Made by a program: the position numbers and the translations under genes. A model generated the notes under the pieces. The model was not told where the DNA came from. It worked only from the letters and a program-made list of their open reading frames with translations, and did no database searches. Below are positions 37,697 to 45,593 of a stretch of 64,000 nucleotides of DNA, one piece after another (within the stretch, counting starts at the first letter, position 1; every line of letters begins with the position of its first letter). This DNA is from Bog-756 sp963806455 (lineage in GTDB: Bacteria; Actinomycetota; Acidimicrobiia; Acidimicrobiales; RAAP-2): positions 496,001-560,000 of the forward strand of contig CAWDXZ010000002.1 in the NCBI GenBank assembly GCA_963806455.1. The letters run 5' to 3'.

Positions 37697-38950
37697 GTGA
37701 GTGGCTCGACCGATCCGGCCCGGCCCTTCGTCGTCCTCGGGGTGTCAGCCGGGATCGCGGCGTACAAGGCCGTCGAGGTCTGCCGACGCCTGGTCGACGC
37801 TGGTGTGCATGTGGCGCCGGTGCTCACCGAGCGGGCCACCCGATTCGTGGGACGGGCCACCTTCGATGCGTTGGGTTCGGAGCCGACCCAGACCGGCCTG
37901 TGGGACGGACCCAGCCCCATCCCGCACACCCGCCTGGGTCAACGGGCCGACTTGGTGGTGGTGGCCCCGGCCACCGCCGACCTCCTGGCCCGCTACGCCG
38001 GCGGATTTGCCGACGATCTCCTCACCGCCACGTTGGTGGCGACCGCCGCGCCCGTCATGGTGTGCCCCGCCATGCACACCGAGATGTGGGAGCACCCGGC
38101 GGTCCAGCACAACCTCGAGACCCTCCGGGCGCGGGGCGTGGTCGTGGTCGCCCCCGTCGCCGGGCAGCTGGCCGGGGGGGACGTCGGCGGGGGCCGGATG
38201 GCCGAGCCGACGTCCATCGTGGCGGCGGCGCTCGAGCGGCTGGGCCTGGACCAGACGGTCGCCGCCGCTCCGGGCCCACCCCGGTCGGGGACCGGCGGCG
38301 ACCTCTCCGGTGTGCGGGTGGTCGTCTCGGCCGGTGGCACGCGCGAACCGATCGACCCGGTCCGCTTCATCTCCAACCGGTCCTCGGGGAAGCAGGGTCA
38401 CGCCGTGGCCGAGGCGGCCCGTCGGCGGGGGGCCGACGTGGTCCTGGTGACGACCACCGGCCGCCCCACCAGCCCTGGGCTCAGGGTCGAACGGGTCGAG
38501 ACGGCGGCCGACCTGGAGCGGGTCATGCTGGCCCGGGGGGCGGAAGCCGACGTCGTCGTGATGGCGGCGGCCGTGGCCGACTTCCGGCCCAAGCGGGCGG
38601 CGGAGTCGAAGTTGCGGAAGGCGGAGGGCCTACCGGAGCTGGTCCTCGAGCCGACCCCGGACATCCTCGCCGAGTTGGCCCGGAGCCGAGCCGCCGGCCA
38701 GATCCTGGTGGGCTTCGCCGCCGAGACCGACCAGGTCGGCCGGCGCGCCACGGCCAAGCTGAAGGCCAAGGGGATCGACTTCATGGTGGCCAACGACGTA
38801 TCCGCACCGGGAGTCGGATTCGACCACGACACCAACGAGGTCACCATCTTCGGGGCCGACGGTTCGGTCACGGCTGTCCCCCTGAGCTCCAAGGATGCGG
38901 TGGCCGACGCCATTTTGGATAGGGTGTGCGCGCTGCTGCCCCCGCCGTGA
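37697..38950 (+). CDS. coaBC: Bifunctional phosphopantothenoylcysteine decarboxylase / synthase
   Basis: A 417-aa two-domain enzyme for coenzyme A. The N-terminal CoaC part (~1-190) is a flavoprotein decarboxylase: GVSAGIAAYKA, the catalytic His in IPHTRLGQRAD, APATADLLA and PAMHTEMW. The C-terminal CoaB part (~205-417) has AGGTREPIDPVRFISNRSSGKQG and AAAVADFRPK. The reductive Cys of E. coli CoaC (in a CGDxGxGRM context) is Gly here (AGGDVGGGRM). GTG 37697 is chosen as the start from the length before FVVLGVSAG; no clear ribosome site is seen. Confidence 0.93.
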   Translation: MSGSTDPARPFVVLGVSAGIAAYKAVEVCRRLVDAGVHVAPVLTERATRFVGRATFDALGSEPTQTGLWDGPSPIPHTRLGQRADLVVVAPATADLLARYAGGFADDLLTATLVATAAPVMVCPAMHTEMWEHPAVQHNLETLRARGVVVVAPVAGQLAGGDVGGGRMAEPTSIVAAALERLGLDQTVAAAPGPPRSGTGGDLSGVRVVVSAGGTREPIDPVRFISNRSSGKQGHAVAEAARRRGADVVLVTTTGRPTSPGLRVERVETAADLERVMLARGAEADVVVMAAAVADFRPKRAAESKLRKAEGLPELVLEPTPDILAELARSRAAGQILVGFAAETDQVGRRATAKLKAKGIDFMVANDVSAPGVGFDHDTNEVTIFGADGSVTAVPLSSKDAVADAILDRVCALLPPP

Positions 38951-38974
38951 GCCGGCCTCCTCGGGCACCGGTGG

Positions 38975-38999
38975 CGGTCGGCACGGGGCGCCCCGACCG
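38975..38999 (+). terminator. Hairpin between coaBC and metK
   Basis: CGGTCGG (38975-38981) pairs with CCGACCG (38993-38999), with GGGGCGCCCC (38985-38994) as a competing inner palindrome. It could end coaBC or shape the metK leader. There is no T-run, and no SAM riboswitch pattern is visible. Confidence 0.35.
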
Positions 39000-39065
39000 G
39001 CGTCCCCCCATCGCCGCCCAAGGCGTCGGCCCCCGACCAGACCCGGGCGAGAGCCCCCGATCAGA

Positions 39066-40274
39066 ATGGATCCACCCGTGAGCACCCGATACACCTTCAC
39101 CTCCGAATCGGTGACGGAGGGCCATCCCGACAAGATGGCCGACCAGATCTCCGACTCGGTTCTCGACGCTCTCCTGGCCGACGACCCCGACAGCCGGGTG
39201 GCGTGCGAGACCCTCCTCACGACGGGCCTGGTGCTGGTGGCCGGCGAGATCACCACCACGACCTACGTGGATATCCCCAAGCTGGTGCGCAAGACGGTGC
39301 TCGACATCGGCTACGACGACGATGCCTACGGCATCGACGGCAACACCTGTGGAGTCATCGTTTCCCTCGACGAGCAGTCGCCCAACATCGGCCAGGGGGT
39401 GGACAACGCCTTCGAGGTCCGGGCCGGCACGGGCGGGGAGGACTTGCTCAACGCCCAGGGCGCGGGAGACCAGGGGATGATGTTCGGCTATGCCTGTGAC
39501 GAGACCCCTGATCTCATGCCCCTGCCCATCTGGCTCGCCCACCGGCTGGCTCAACGGCTGGCCCAGGTTCGCCGGGTCGGGGTGCTCCCGTACCTGCGAC
39601 CGGACGGGAAGACCCAGGTGAGCGTGTCCTACGAGAACGGGCGACCGGTGGCGCTGGAGACGGTGCTCATCTCCACCCAGCACGCCCCGGGCGTCGACCT
39701 CGAGACCCTGCTCCTGCCCGATCTGCGGGACAACGTGATCACCCCCCTGCTGCCGCCCGAGCTCGACACCGACAACCTCCGGATCCTGGCCAACCCCACC
39801 GGGGTGTTCGAACTGGGCGGCCCCCATGCCGACACCGGCCTCACCGGCCGCAAGATCATCGTCGACACCTATGGCGGCATGGCCCGCCACGGCGGCGGGG
39901 CCTTCTCGGGCAAGGACCCCTCCAAGGTGGACCGCTCGGCTGCCTACGCCGCCCGCTGGGTGGCCAAATCCCTGGTGGCGGCAGGGGCGGCCAGCCGTTG
40001 TGAGGTCCAGGTGGCCTATGCCATCGGGGTGGCCCGGCCGGTATCGGTGCTGGTGGAGACGTTCGGCACCGAGCGCTGCGATCCCATCCGGATCGCCGCC
40101 GTGGTGGACGAGGTCTTCGACCTGCGGCCGGCGGCCATCGTGCGTGACCTCGACCTCAAGAAGCCCATCTACCGGAAGACGTCCGCCTACGGGCACTTCG
40201 GGCGGTCCGAGAAGGAATTCACCTGGGAGGACACGTCCCGGGCCGATGACCTGAAGCAGGCCCTCGGGCTCTGA
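39066..40274 (+). CDS. metK: S-adenosylmethionine synthetase
   Basis: A 402-aa enzyme that makes SAM from ATP and methionine. The motifs are FTSESVTEGHPDKMADQISD, GAGDQGMMFGYA and GGGAFSGKDPSKVDRSAAY, with RNA-like Lys and Asp ligands intact. Two starts are possible: ATG 39066 and GTG 39078, the latter four codons on and closer to the family's usual N-terminus. Neither has a good ribosome site. It stands between coaBC and priA. Confidence 0.97.
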   Translation: MDPPVSTRYTFTSESVTEGHPDKMADQISDSVLDALLADDPDSRVACETLLTTGLVLVAGEITTTTYVDIPKLVRKTVLDIGYDDDAYGIDGNTCGVIVSLDEQSPNIGQGVDNAFEVRAGTGGEDLLNAQGAGDQGMMFGYACDETPDLMPLPIWLAHRLAQRLAQVRRVGVLPYLRPDGKTQVSVSYENGRPVALETVLISTQHAPGVDLETLLLPDLRDNVITPLLPPELDTDNLRILANPTGVFELGGPHADTGLTGRKIIVDTYGGMARHGGGAFSGKDPSKVDRSAAYAARWVAKSLVAAGAASRCEVQVAYAIGVARPVSVLVETFGTERCDPIRIAAVVDEVFDLRPAAIVRDLDLKKPIYRKTSAYGHFGRSEKEFTWEDTSRADDLKQALGL

Positions 40275-40339
40275 CCGGCGGGACGCCCACGGCCGGTTCC
40301 CGCTCCGCCGCCGGTCAGGAGGGTCCGGCCGGCGGGGAG

Positions 40340-42121
40340 GTGCCACCGGCCCGCGTCGTGCGGGTCGTTCCCGATGTGCCCGCCATCCACCGGCGGTTCG
40401 ACTACTCGGTGCCGGCCCCGCTCGATCCGGAGATCGGGGTGGGCAGCCGGGTCCGGGTCGACCTCCATGGACGGCGGGTCGGTGGCTGGGTGGTGGAGGA
40501 CCGGGTCGAGCCGACCCCCGGCGTCCCCATCAAGCCGTTGGCCGGCTCCAGTGGCGAGGGCCCGCCACCGGCGGTGGTGGCCTTGGCCGACTGGGCGGCA
40601 TGGCGTTGGGCCGGACCGGTGTCGTCCTTCCTCGGCTCGGCCTCCCCGCCGCGGGTGGTCCGGGCCGCCCCGGAGCGCCCACCCGCCACCACTGCGGTCG
40701 TACCCCCCTCACCGGGCGGGGGGTCGGTGCCCATCGTGGCCGACGCCCTGTCGGCATCGGGGGGTGCGTCGGTCGTGCGACTGGCCCCCGCCCTCGACGC
40801 CACCCTGGTGGTGAGCGAGTTCGTCCACCGTCTCGGGAGCAGCGGCGTCCTGGTGTTGGCGCCGTCGCGGGCGAGGGCCGCCCAGCTGGCCGACCGGCTG
40901 ACCGAATCGGGATGCCCCGTCGCCCTGCTGCCTGATCAGTGGGAGCAGGCCTCGTCGGGGGCGCCCGTCGTCATCGGCGCCCGCGCCGCGGCCTGGGCCC
41001 CGATCGAGCAATTCCGGGGGGCGGTGGTGGTCGACGCCCACGACGAGGCGTACCGGGAGGAGCGGTCGCCGACCTGGTCCGCCGTCGACGTCGTCCTCGA
41101 GCGGGGGAGACGCCATGGCGCCCCGGTCGTACTGGTCTCGCCCTGCCCACCGGTGACCCTGGCCGAGGTGGCCTGGGTGGTGACGACCGTCCGGTCCCTC
41201 GAGCGGCGCGGCTGGCCGCTCGTGGAGGTCGTCGACCGCACCGGGGACGACCCCCGCACCGGGCTCTTCTCCGAGCGCCTGGCCCGATTGGTGCACGGGG
41301 TCCTCGAGAAGCCGGAGGGCCGGGTGGTGTGCATCCTCAACCGCACGGGCCGGATCCGCCTGCTGGCCTGCGTGCTGTGCGGGTCGCTGGTCCGGTGCAC
41401 CCGGTGCGGCGGTGCCATGGCGCTGCCCGTCGCCGGGGGCGTGCTGCGCTGCCGGCGCTGCGGGGACGTCCGTCCGTCGGTATGCGCCGAGTGCGACTCG
41501 TCTCGGCTCAAGTCCCTCCGGATCGGCGTGACCCGTGCCACCGAGGAGCTCTCCGCGCTGACCGGCGTCGAGGCGGTCGAGGTCACCGGGAGCTCGGCGC
41601 CGGAGGTCCCCGGTGGCGCCCGACTCGTGGTCGGGACGGAGGCTGCGCTCCACCGGGTCGGGGGCCGGATCGACGCCGTCGTCTTCCTCGAGTTCGACCA
41701 GCATCTGCTGGCCCCCCGCTTCCTCGCCGGGGAGGAGTCCCTGGCCCTGCTGGCCCGGGCGGCCCGCCTGGTCGGGACCCGTGACCGCGGTGGCCGGGTG
41801 CTGGTCCAGACTCGCATCCCGGACCACGAGGTGCTGCTCGCCGCCGGGCGGGCCGACCCTGGACTGCTGGCGGCGTCGGAGCGTGCCCTGCGCCAGGGCC
41901 TCGGCCTCCCACCCTTCGGCGCGCTGTGCGTGCTGGGCGGCCCGGGCGCGGCCGAGCTGGCCGAAGGGATCGGCCGGCAGGCGGCCATCAGCGTGTCATC
42001 GCTCGAACCCGACCGGTGGATGGTGCGGGCTCCCGACCACCGCCTGCTCTGCGACGCGTTGGCGGCGGCGGGACGGCCCGCCGCCCGGGTGCGGGTCGAG
42101 ATCGACCCCGTCGACGTCTGA
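40340..42121 (+). CDS. priA: Primosomal protein N' (PriA-like) without helicase motifs
   Basis: A 593-aa PriA homologue. The N-terminal 3'-DNA-binding domain (RVVPDVPAIHRRFDYSVP) and the central zinc-binding region with eight cysteines (CVLCGSLVRCTRC, then LRCRRC and CAEC) are kept. The Walker A of the helicase is missing, and the DEAH box is changed to VVDAHDEAY. Actinobacterial PriA proteins are commonly like this and may load the replisome without unwinding. GTG 40340 is used. A CTG at 40271, overlapping the metK stop as CTGA, is in frame and open, and could be the true start. Confidence 0.85.
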   Translation: MPPARVVRVVPDVPAIHRRFDYSVPAPLDPEIGVGSRVRVDLHGRRVGGWVVEDRVEPTPGVPIKPLAGSSGEGPPPAVVALADWAAWRWAGPVSSFLGSASPPRVVRAAPERPPATTAVVPPSPGGGSVPIVADALSASGGASVVRLAPALDATLVVSEFVHRLGSSGVLVLAPSRARAAQLADRLTESGCPVALLPDQWEQASSGAPVVIGARAAAWAPIEQFRGAVVVDAHDEAYREERSPTWSAVDVVLERGRRHGAPVVLVSPCPPVTLAEVAWVVTTVRSLERRGWPLVEVVDRTGDDPRTGLFSERLARLVHGVLEKPEGRVVCILNRTGRIRLLACVLCGSLVRCTRCGGAMALPVAGGVLRCRRCGDVRPSVCAECDSSRLKSLRIGVTRATEELSALTGVEAVEVTGSSAPEVPGGARLVVGTEAALHRVGGRIDAVVFLEFDQHLLAPRFLAGEESLALLARAARLVGTRDRGGRVLVQTRIPDHEVLLAAGRADPGLLAASERALRQGLGLPPFGALCVLGGPGAAELAEGIGRQAAISVSSLEPDRWMVRAPDHRLLCDALAAAGRPAARVRVEIDPVDV

Positions 42122-42204
42122 AGCGGGGCGCCCGCCGTCGACCGGGAAGGTCGCCCCGTCGACCTGGAAGGAGGCCCCCTGGCGGTCGCCGCCGCGACAC
42201 GCCG

Positions 42205-42210
42205 TACAAT
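42205..42210 (+). promoter_or_regulatory. -10 element TACAAT for def (leaderless)
   Basis: TACAAT ends 6 nt before ATG 42217. Confidence 0.5.
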
Positions 42211-42216
42211 GGGGGC

Positions 42217-42762
42217 ATGTCCTCCCACCCCGTGCGCACCTATGGCGACCCGGTGCTGAAGCAGGCCGCCCGCCAGGTCGACACGGTCGACGGGACACTG
42301 GCCCGCCTGGTCGACGACATGGTCGAGACCATGTACGACTCGGAGGGAGCCGGCCTGGCCGCCCCACAGATCGGGGTGCAGAAGCGACTCTTCGTCTACG
42401 ACGTGGGGGAGGGCCCCCAGGTGATGATCAACCCCACCATCGTGGAGCTGGAGGGCGAGTGGTACCACGACGAAGGCTGCCTCTCCATCCCGGGCCTCCG
42501 CTTGGGCATCGTGCGGCCCAACCGGGTGCATATCAGCGGCTATGACCTCGAGAGCCGGGAGCTCTCCATCGAGGCCGACGAGTTCCTCGGCCGGGTCTTC
42601 CAGCACGAGGTCGACCATCTGGACGGCGTGCTCATGTTGGAACGCCTCGACGAGGATCTGCGACGCCAGGCGCTCCGCGTCCTGCGCGACCGCTCCCTCG
42701 GGCTGGACACGACGGCCATGGAGGCCAAGCTGGTGTCGGCCGGCAGCGAACGGGATGTCTGA
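42217..42762 (+). CDS. def: Peptide deformylase
   Basis: A metalloprotease (181 aa) that removes the formyl group from new proteins. Its three motifs are GAGLAAPQIG (residues ~46-55), EGCLSIPG with the metal Cys, and QHEVDHLDG with two metal His and the catalytic Glu. It lies next to fmt, which adds the formyl group to Met-tRNA, as in most bacteria. A -10 close to the start suggests its own leaderless transcript. Confidence 0.97.
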   Translation: MSSHPVRTYGDPVLKQAARQVDTVDGTLARLVDDMVETMYDSEGAGLAAPQIGVQKRLFVYDVGEGPQVMINPTIVELEGEWYHDEGCLSIPGLRLGIVRPNRVHISGYDLESRELSIEADEFLGRVFQHEVDHLDGVLMLERLDEDLRRQALRVLRDRSLGLDTTAMEAKLVSAGSERDV

Positions 42763-42775
42763 CCAGCCCTTGACC

Positions 42776-42781
42776 TAGCCT
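42776..42781 (+). promoter_or_regulatory. -10 element TAGCCT for fmt
   Basis: TAGCCT ends 5 nt before ATG 42787 in the 24-bp def-fmt gap. Confidence 0.35.
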
Positions 42782-42786
42782 CGGGC

Positions 42787-43686
42787 ATGGCGCGACTGGT
42801 GTTCCTCGGCACTCCCGAGGCGGCGGTGCCGCCGTTGCGGACCTTGGTGGGCTGCGGCCACGAAGTGGCCCTGGTGGTGACCAGACCCGACCGGCGCCGG
42901 GGGCGGGGGGCCATACTGCAGCCGAGCCCGGTGAAGGCGGCGGCCATGAGGCTCGGACTGGAGGTCACCGACCGGCTCGGCGATGTGGTGTCCGTCGGTG
43001 CCGAGCTCGGGGTGGTGGTGGCGTACGGCCGGATCATCCCTTCGGCCGTCCTCGACGTGTTGCCCATGGTCAACCTGCACTTCAGCCTCCTGCCGCGATG
43101 GCGGGGCGCCGCCCCGGTGGAGCGGGCCATCCTCGAGGGCGACGCCGAGACGGGGGTCTGCCTGATGGCGGTGGCCTCCGGGCTGGACACCGGGGGGATC
43201 TACGCCCGGGCCGACACCACGATCGGGGACGACGAGACGGCCGCCGAGCTCCGGACCCGCCTCGTGGGACTCGGCTGCCGGCTGCTCGAGGAGCACCTGG
43301 CCGAGGGAGTGGCCGGCCTCCCGCTGCCCTGGGACCAGGTGGGTGACCCGACCTATGCCGAGAAGATCCTCCCGGGCGAGCTCGAGATCCGGTGGGAGCA
43401 GGCGGCGGTGCAGATCGGGCGGGTGGTCCGGCTCGGACGAGCCTGGACCACGTTCCGCGGCCGCCGCCTGGGGGTCCGGCGGGCGGCCGAGACGCGCCCG
43501 CCTGCCGGCCTCGACTCGGGCGGTGACGGCGTCGTCCCAGGGACCCTCGACGGGCCCACGGTGTCGGCGGGGGCGGGGACCAGTGTCGTCCTGATGACGG
43601 TGCAACCGGAGGGTAAGCGGCCCATGGCCGCGGCGGACTGGCTGCGGGGGGTCAGGCCGGAGCCCGGGGAACGGCTCGGGTCATGA
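42787..43686 (+). CDS. fmt: Methionyl-tRNA formyltransferase
   Basis: A 299-aa enzyme using 10-formyl-THF. The N-terminal domain has LVFLGTPEAAVPPL, the PSPVK element, VVAYGRIIP and the catalytic region NLHFSLLPRWRGAAPVERAILEGD with Asn and His. The C-terminal OB-like domain (residues ~205-299) that grips the tRNA is somewhat short. A TAGCCT -10 lies 5 nt upstream of the ATG. No rsmB follows it, unlike in many bacteria. Confidence 0.95.
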   Translation: MARLVFLGTPEAAVPPLRTLVGCGHEVALVVTRPDRRRGRGAILQPSPVKAAAMRLGLEVTDRLGDVVSVGAELGVVVAYGRIIPSAVLDVLPMVNLHFSLLPRWRGAAPVERAILEGDAETGVCLMAVASGLDTGGIYARADTTIGDDETAAELRTRLVGLGCRLLEEHLAEGVAGLPLPWDQVGDPTYAEKILPGELEIRWEQAAVQIGRVVRLGRAWTTFRGRRLGVRRAAETRPPAGLDSGGDGVVPGTLDGPTVSAGAGTSVVLMTVQPEGKRPMAAADWLRGVRPEPGERLGS

Positions 43687-43704
43687 TGGCGTCGAGGCCA
43701 CCAG

Positions 43705-43710
43705 TAGGCT
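43705..43710 (+). promoter_or_regulatory. -10 element TAGGCT for rpe
   Basis: TAGGCT ends 10 nt before ATG 43721, with no ribosome site between. Confidence 0.4.
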
Positions 43711-43720
43711 CACACCCGCC

Positions 43721-44413
43721 ATGCAGCCCCACGCCGCGGTGCCCGACCTGCGCGTTGCGCCGTCGATCCTGTCGGCCGACTTCGGATCCCTGTCGCAGGC
43801 GGTGGCCGAGGTGGCTCCGGCGTCGGACTGGCTGCACGTGGACGTCATGGACGGTCACTTCGTCCCCAACCTCTCGATGGGACCGCCGGTGATCGCCTCG
43901 TTGCGCCGCCACACGGATCTCTTCTTCGACACCCACCTGATGATCACCGACCCGGACCGCTACCTCGAGTCGTTTCGGGACGCCGGGTCGAACGGGTGCA
44001 CCGTCCATGTCGAGGTGGGGGGGACGCCGGAGCTCATCGCCCAGATGCGCGAGCTGGGCCTGCGCGTCGGCGTGGCCGCCAATCCGGACACTCCCTTCGA
44101 AGCAGTCGAGCCCTACCTGTCCGAGGTCGACCTGGTGGTGTGCATGACGGTCTTCCCTGGCTTCGCCGGCCAGTCCTTCATCGCCGAGGTGATGCCCAAG
44201 GTCCGACAGGTGCGGGACGCCGTCGCCGAACGGGACCTCGCCGTCGACGTCGAGGTAGACGGCGGCATCGACCATCGCACCGTGGTCGAGGCTGCCCGCT
44301 CCGGCGCCAACGTCTTCGTGGCCGGCTCGGCAGTGTTCGGCCGGCCCCATCCCTTGGAGGAGGCGCGGGGCATCCTGGAGGCGGCGGTCGGGGCAGTGAC
44401 GGGCGCGCCCTGA
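43721..44413 (+). CDS. rpe: Ribulose-phosphate 3-epimerase
   Basis: A 230-aa metal-dependent TIM barrel linking ribulose-5-P and xylulose-5-P. It has VAPSILSADFGSL, LHVDVMDGHFVPNLSMGP, DTHLMITDP, the MTVFPGFAGQSF loop and VDGGID, which carry the metal and acid/base residues. It precedes ribD. Ribulose-5-P, its substrate, is also the substrate of RibB encoded downstream. The TGA stop overlaps a CTG that is in frame with ribD. Confidence 0.96.
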   Translation: MQPHAAVPDLRVAPSILSADFGSLSQAVAEVAPASDWLHVDVMDGHFVPNLSMGPPVIASLRRHTDLFFDTHLMITDPDRYLESFRDAGSNGCTVHVEVGGTPELIAQMRELGLRVGVAANPDTPFEAVEPYLSEVDLVVCMTVFPGFAGQSFIAEVMPKVRQVRDAVAERDLAVDVEVDGGIDHRTVVEAARSGANVFVAGSAVFGRPHPLEEARGILEAAVGAVTGAP

Positions 44414-44484
44414 CCGGCGAGGAGGAGACCGGTGGCCGCCGGGAGGCAGGCCGGCCCGGCACCGAAGACCGCGACGCCGAGGGC

Positions 44485-45477
44485 ATGGGTCGCGCCCTCG
44501 AGGCGGCGGACCGCGTCCGGGGTCTCACCGCGCCCAACCCCTCGGTGGGTGCGGTGGTGCTGGCCGGCTCGGGGGACCGCTGGTTCGCCGGCGCCACATC
44601 ACCGCCCGGCGGCCCGCACGCCGAGACCGTCGCCCTCGGCGCCGCCGGCGGCCAGGCCCGATCGGGCACGATGTACGTGACCCTCGAGCCCTGCGTCCAC
44701 CACGGGCGCACCCCACCGTGCACCGACGCCATCATCGGGTCGGGTATCCGGCGGGTGGTGGTCGGCGTGGAGGACCCCGACCACCAGGTGTCGGGGAGGG
44801 GGATCGACGCTCTTCGGTCGGCCGGTCTGCAGGTGGACGTCGGGGTCGAGTCGGGTCGGGTCACCGACCAGCTGTCCGGTTATCTCAAGCACCGTCGCAC
44901 CGGTCGGCCCGGGGTCACCCTCAAGCTGGCCTCGACGCTCGACGGGTTCATCGCCGCCCCGGACGGGAGCAGCCGCTGGATCACCGGTGAGGCGGCACGC
45001 CTCGACGCCCACCGCCTGCGGGCCCGCTCCGACGCCGTTCTGGTCGGGGCGGGGACGGTCCGCGCCGACGACCCATCCCTCACGGTGCGCCTTCCTCCCG
45101 ACGACCCGTTCTTCCGGAGGCCCGACGACCAACCGGCGAGGGTGGTCCTCGGCCGGGTGCCCGCCGGCGCCGCCGTCGAGCCGGCCATCGGCCTCGGCGG
45201 AGACCTCGGGGACGTGCTCGACGAGCTCGGCCGGAAGGGCGTGCTCGAATTACTGGTCGAAGGCGGGGCCACGGTGGCGCACGCCTTCCACGCCGCGGGG
45301 CTGGTGGACCGTTACGTGCTGTACCTGGCCCCGACGCTGCTCGGCGGTGACGACGGGCGGCCGTTGTTCGCCGGCCCCGGGGCGCCGAGCGTCGACCGGC
45401 TGTGGCGGGGGAGGCGCCAGTCGGTGACTAGCCTGGGGGACGATCTACGGGTCGATTTGCTCCCTGATGCCTCCTGA
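44485..45477 (+). CDS. ribD: RibD, riboflavin deaminase/reductase (reductase domain shortened)
   Basis: A two-domain enzyme for riboflavin. The deaminase (residues ~1-125) has TAPNPSVGAVV, the zinc site GPHAETVAL and EPCVHHGRTPPC. The reductase (~130-330) has LKLASTLDGFIA, SRWITGEAAR, VGAGTVRADDPSLTVR, LLVEGGATVAHAF and LLGGDD. Between QPARVVLGR and LELLVEGG the reductase lacks roughly 40 residues usual in the family, so its fitness is uncertain. ATG 44485 is used. An in-frame CTG at 44410 overlapping the rpe stop (CTGA) would add 25 residues. Confidence 0.88.
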   Translation: MGRALEAADRVRGLTAPNPSVGAVVLAGSGDRWFAGATSPPGGPHAETVALGAAGGQARSGTMYVTLEPCVHHGRTPPCTDAIIGSGIRRVVVGVEDPDHQVSGRGIDALRSAGLQVDVGVESGRVTDQLSGYLKHRRTGRPGVTLKLASTLDGFIAAPDGSSRWITGEAARLDAHRLRARSDAVLVGAGTVRADDPSLTVRLPPDDPFFRRPDDQPARVVLGRVPAGAAVEPAIGLGGDLGDVLDELGRKGVLELLVEGGATVAHAFHAAGLVDRYVLYLAPTLLGGDDGRPLFAGPGAPSVDRLWRGRRQSVTSLGDDLRVDLLPDAS

Positions 45478-45593
45478 GGCCCTGGCGGTCGACTCCAGAA
45501 ATACCTAAGGCCAGCTCTGTGAGGGCCGACATAGAAGAAGGTCCGTACGGTGGGAAGGCCCACTGGCCTGGGCGAATCGATGGAAGCGGGACA

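Noticed and set aside
38951..39065. SAM riboswitch before metK
   Set aside because: Only a GC hairpin and palindrome are visible; none of the SAM riboswitch core sequences is found.
42770..42775. TTGACC as a -35 for fmt
   Set aside because: It directly adjoins the TAGCCT -10 with no spacer, so it cannot act as its -35.
45478..45593. FMN riboswitch before ribBA
   Set aside because: The gap is less GC-rich but the conserved RFN-element segments are not present.
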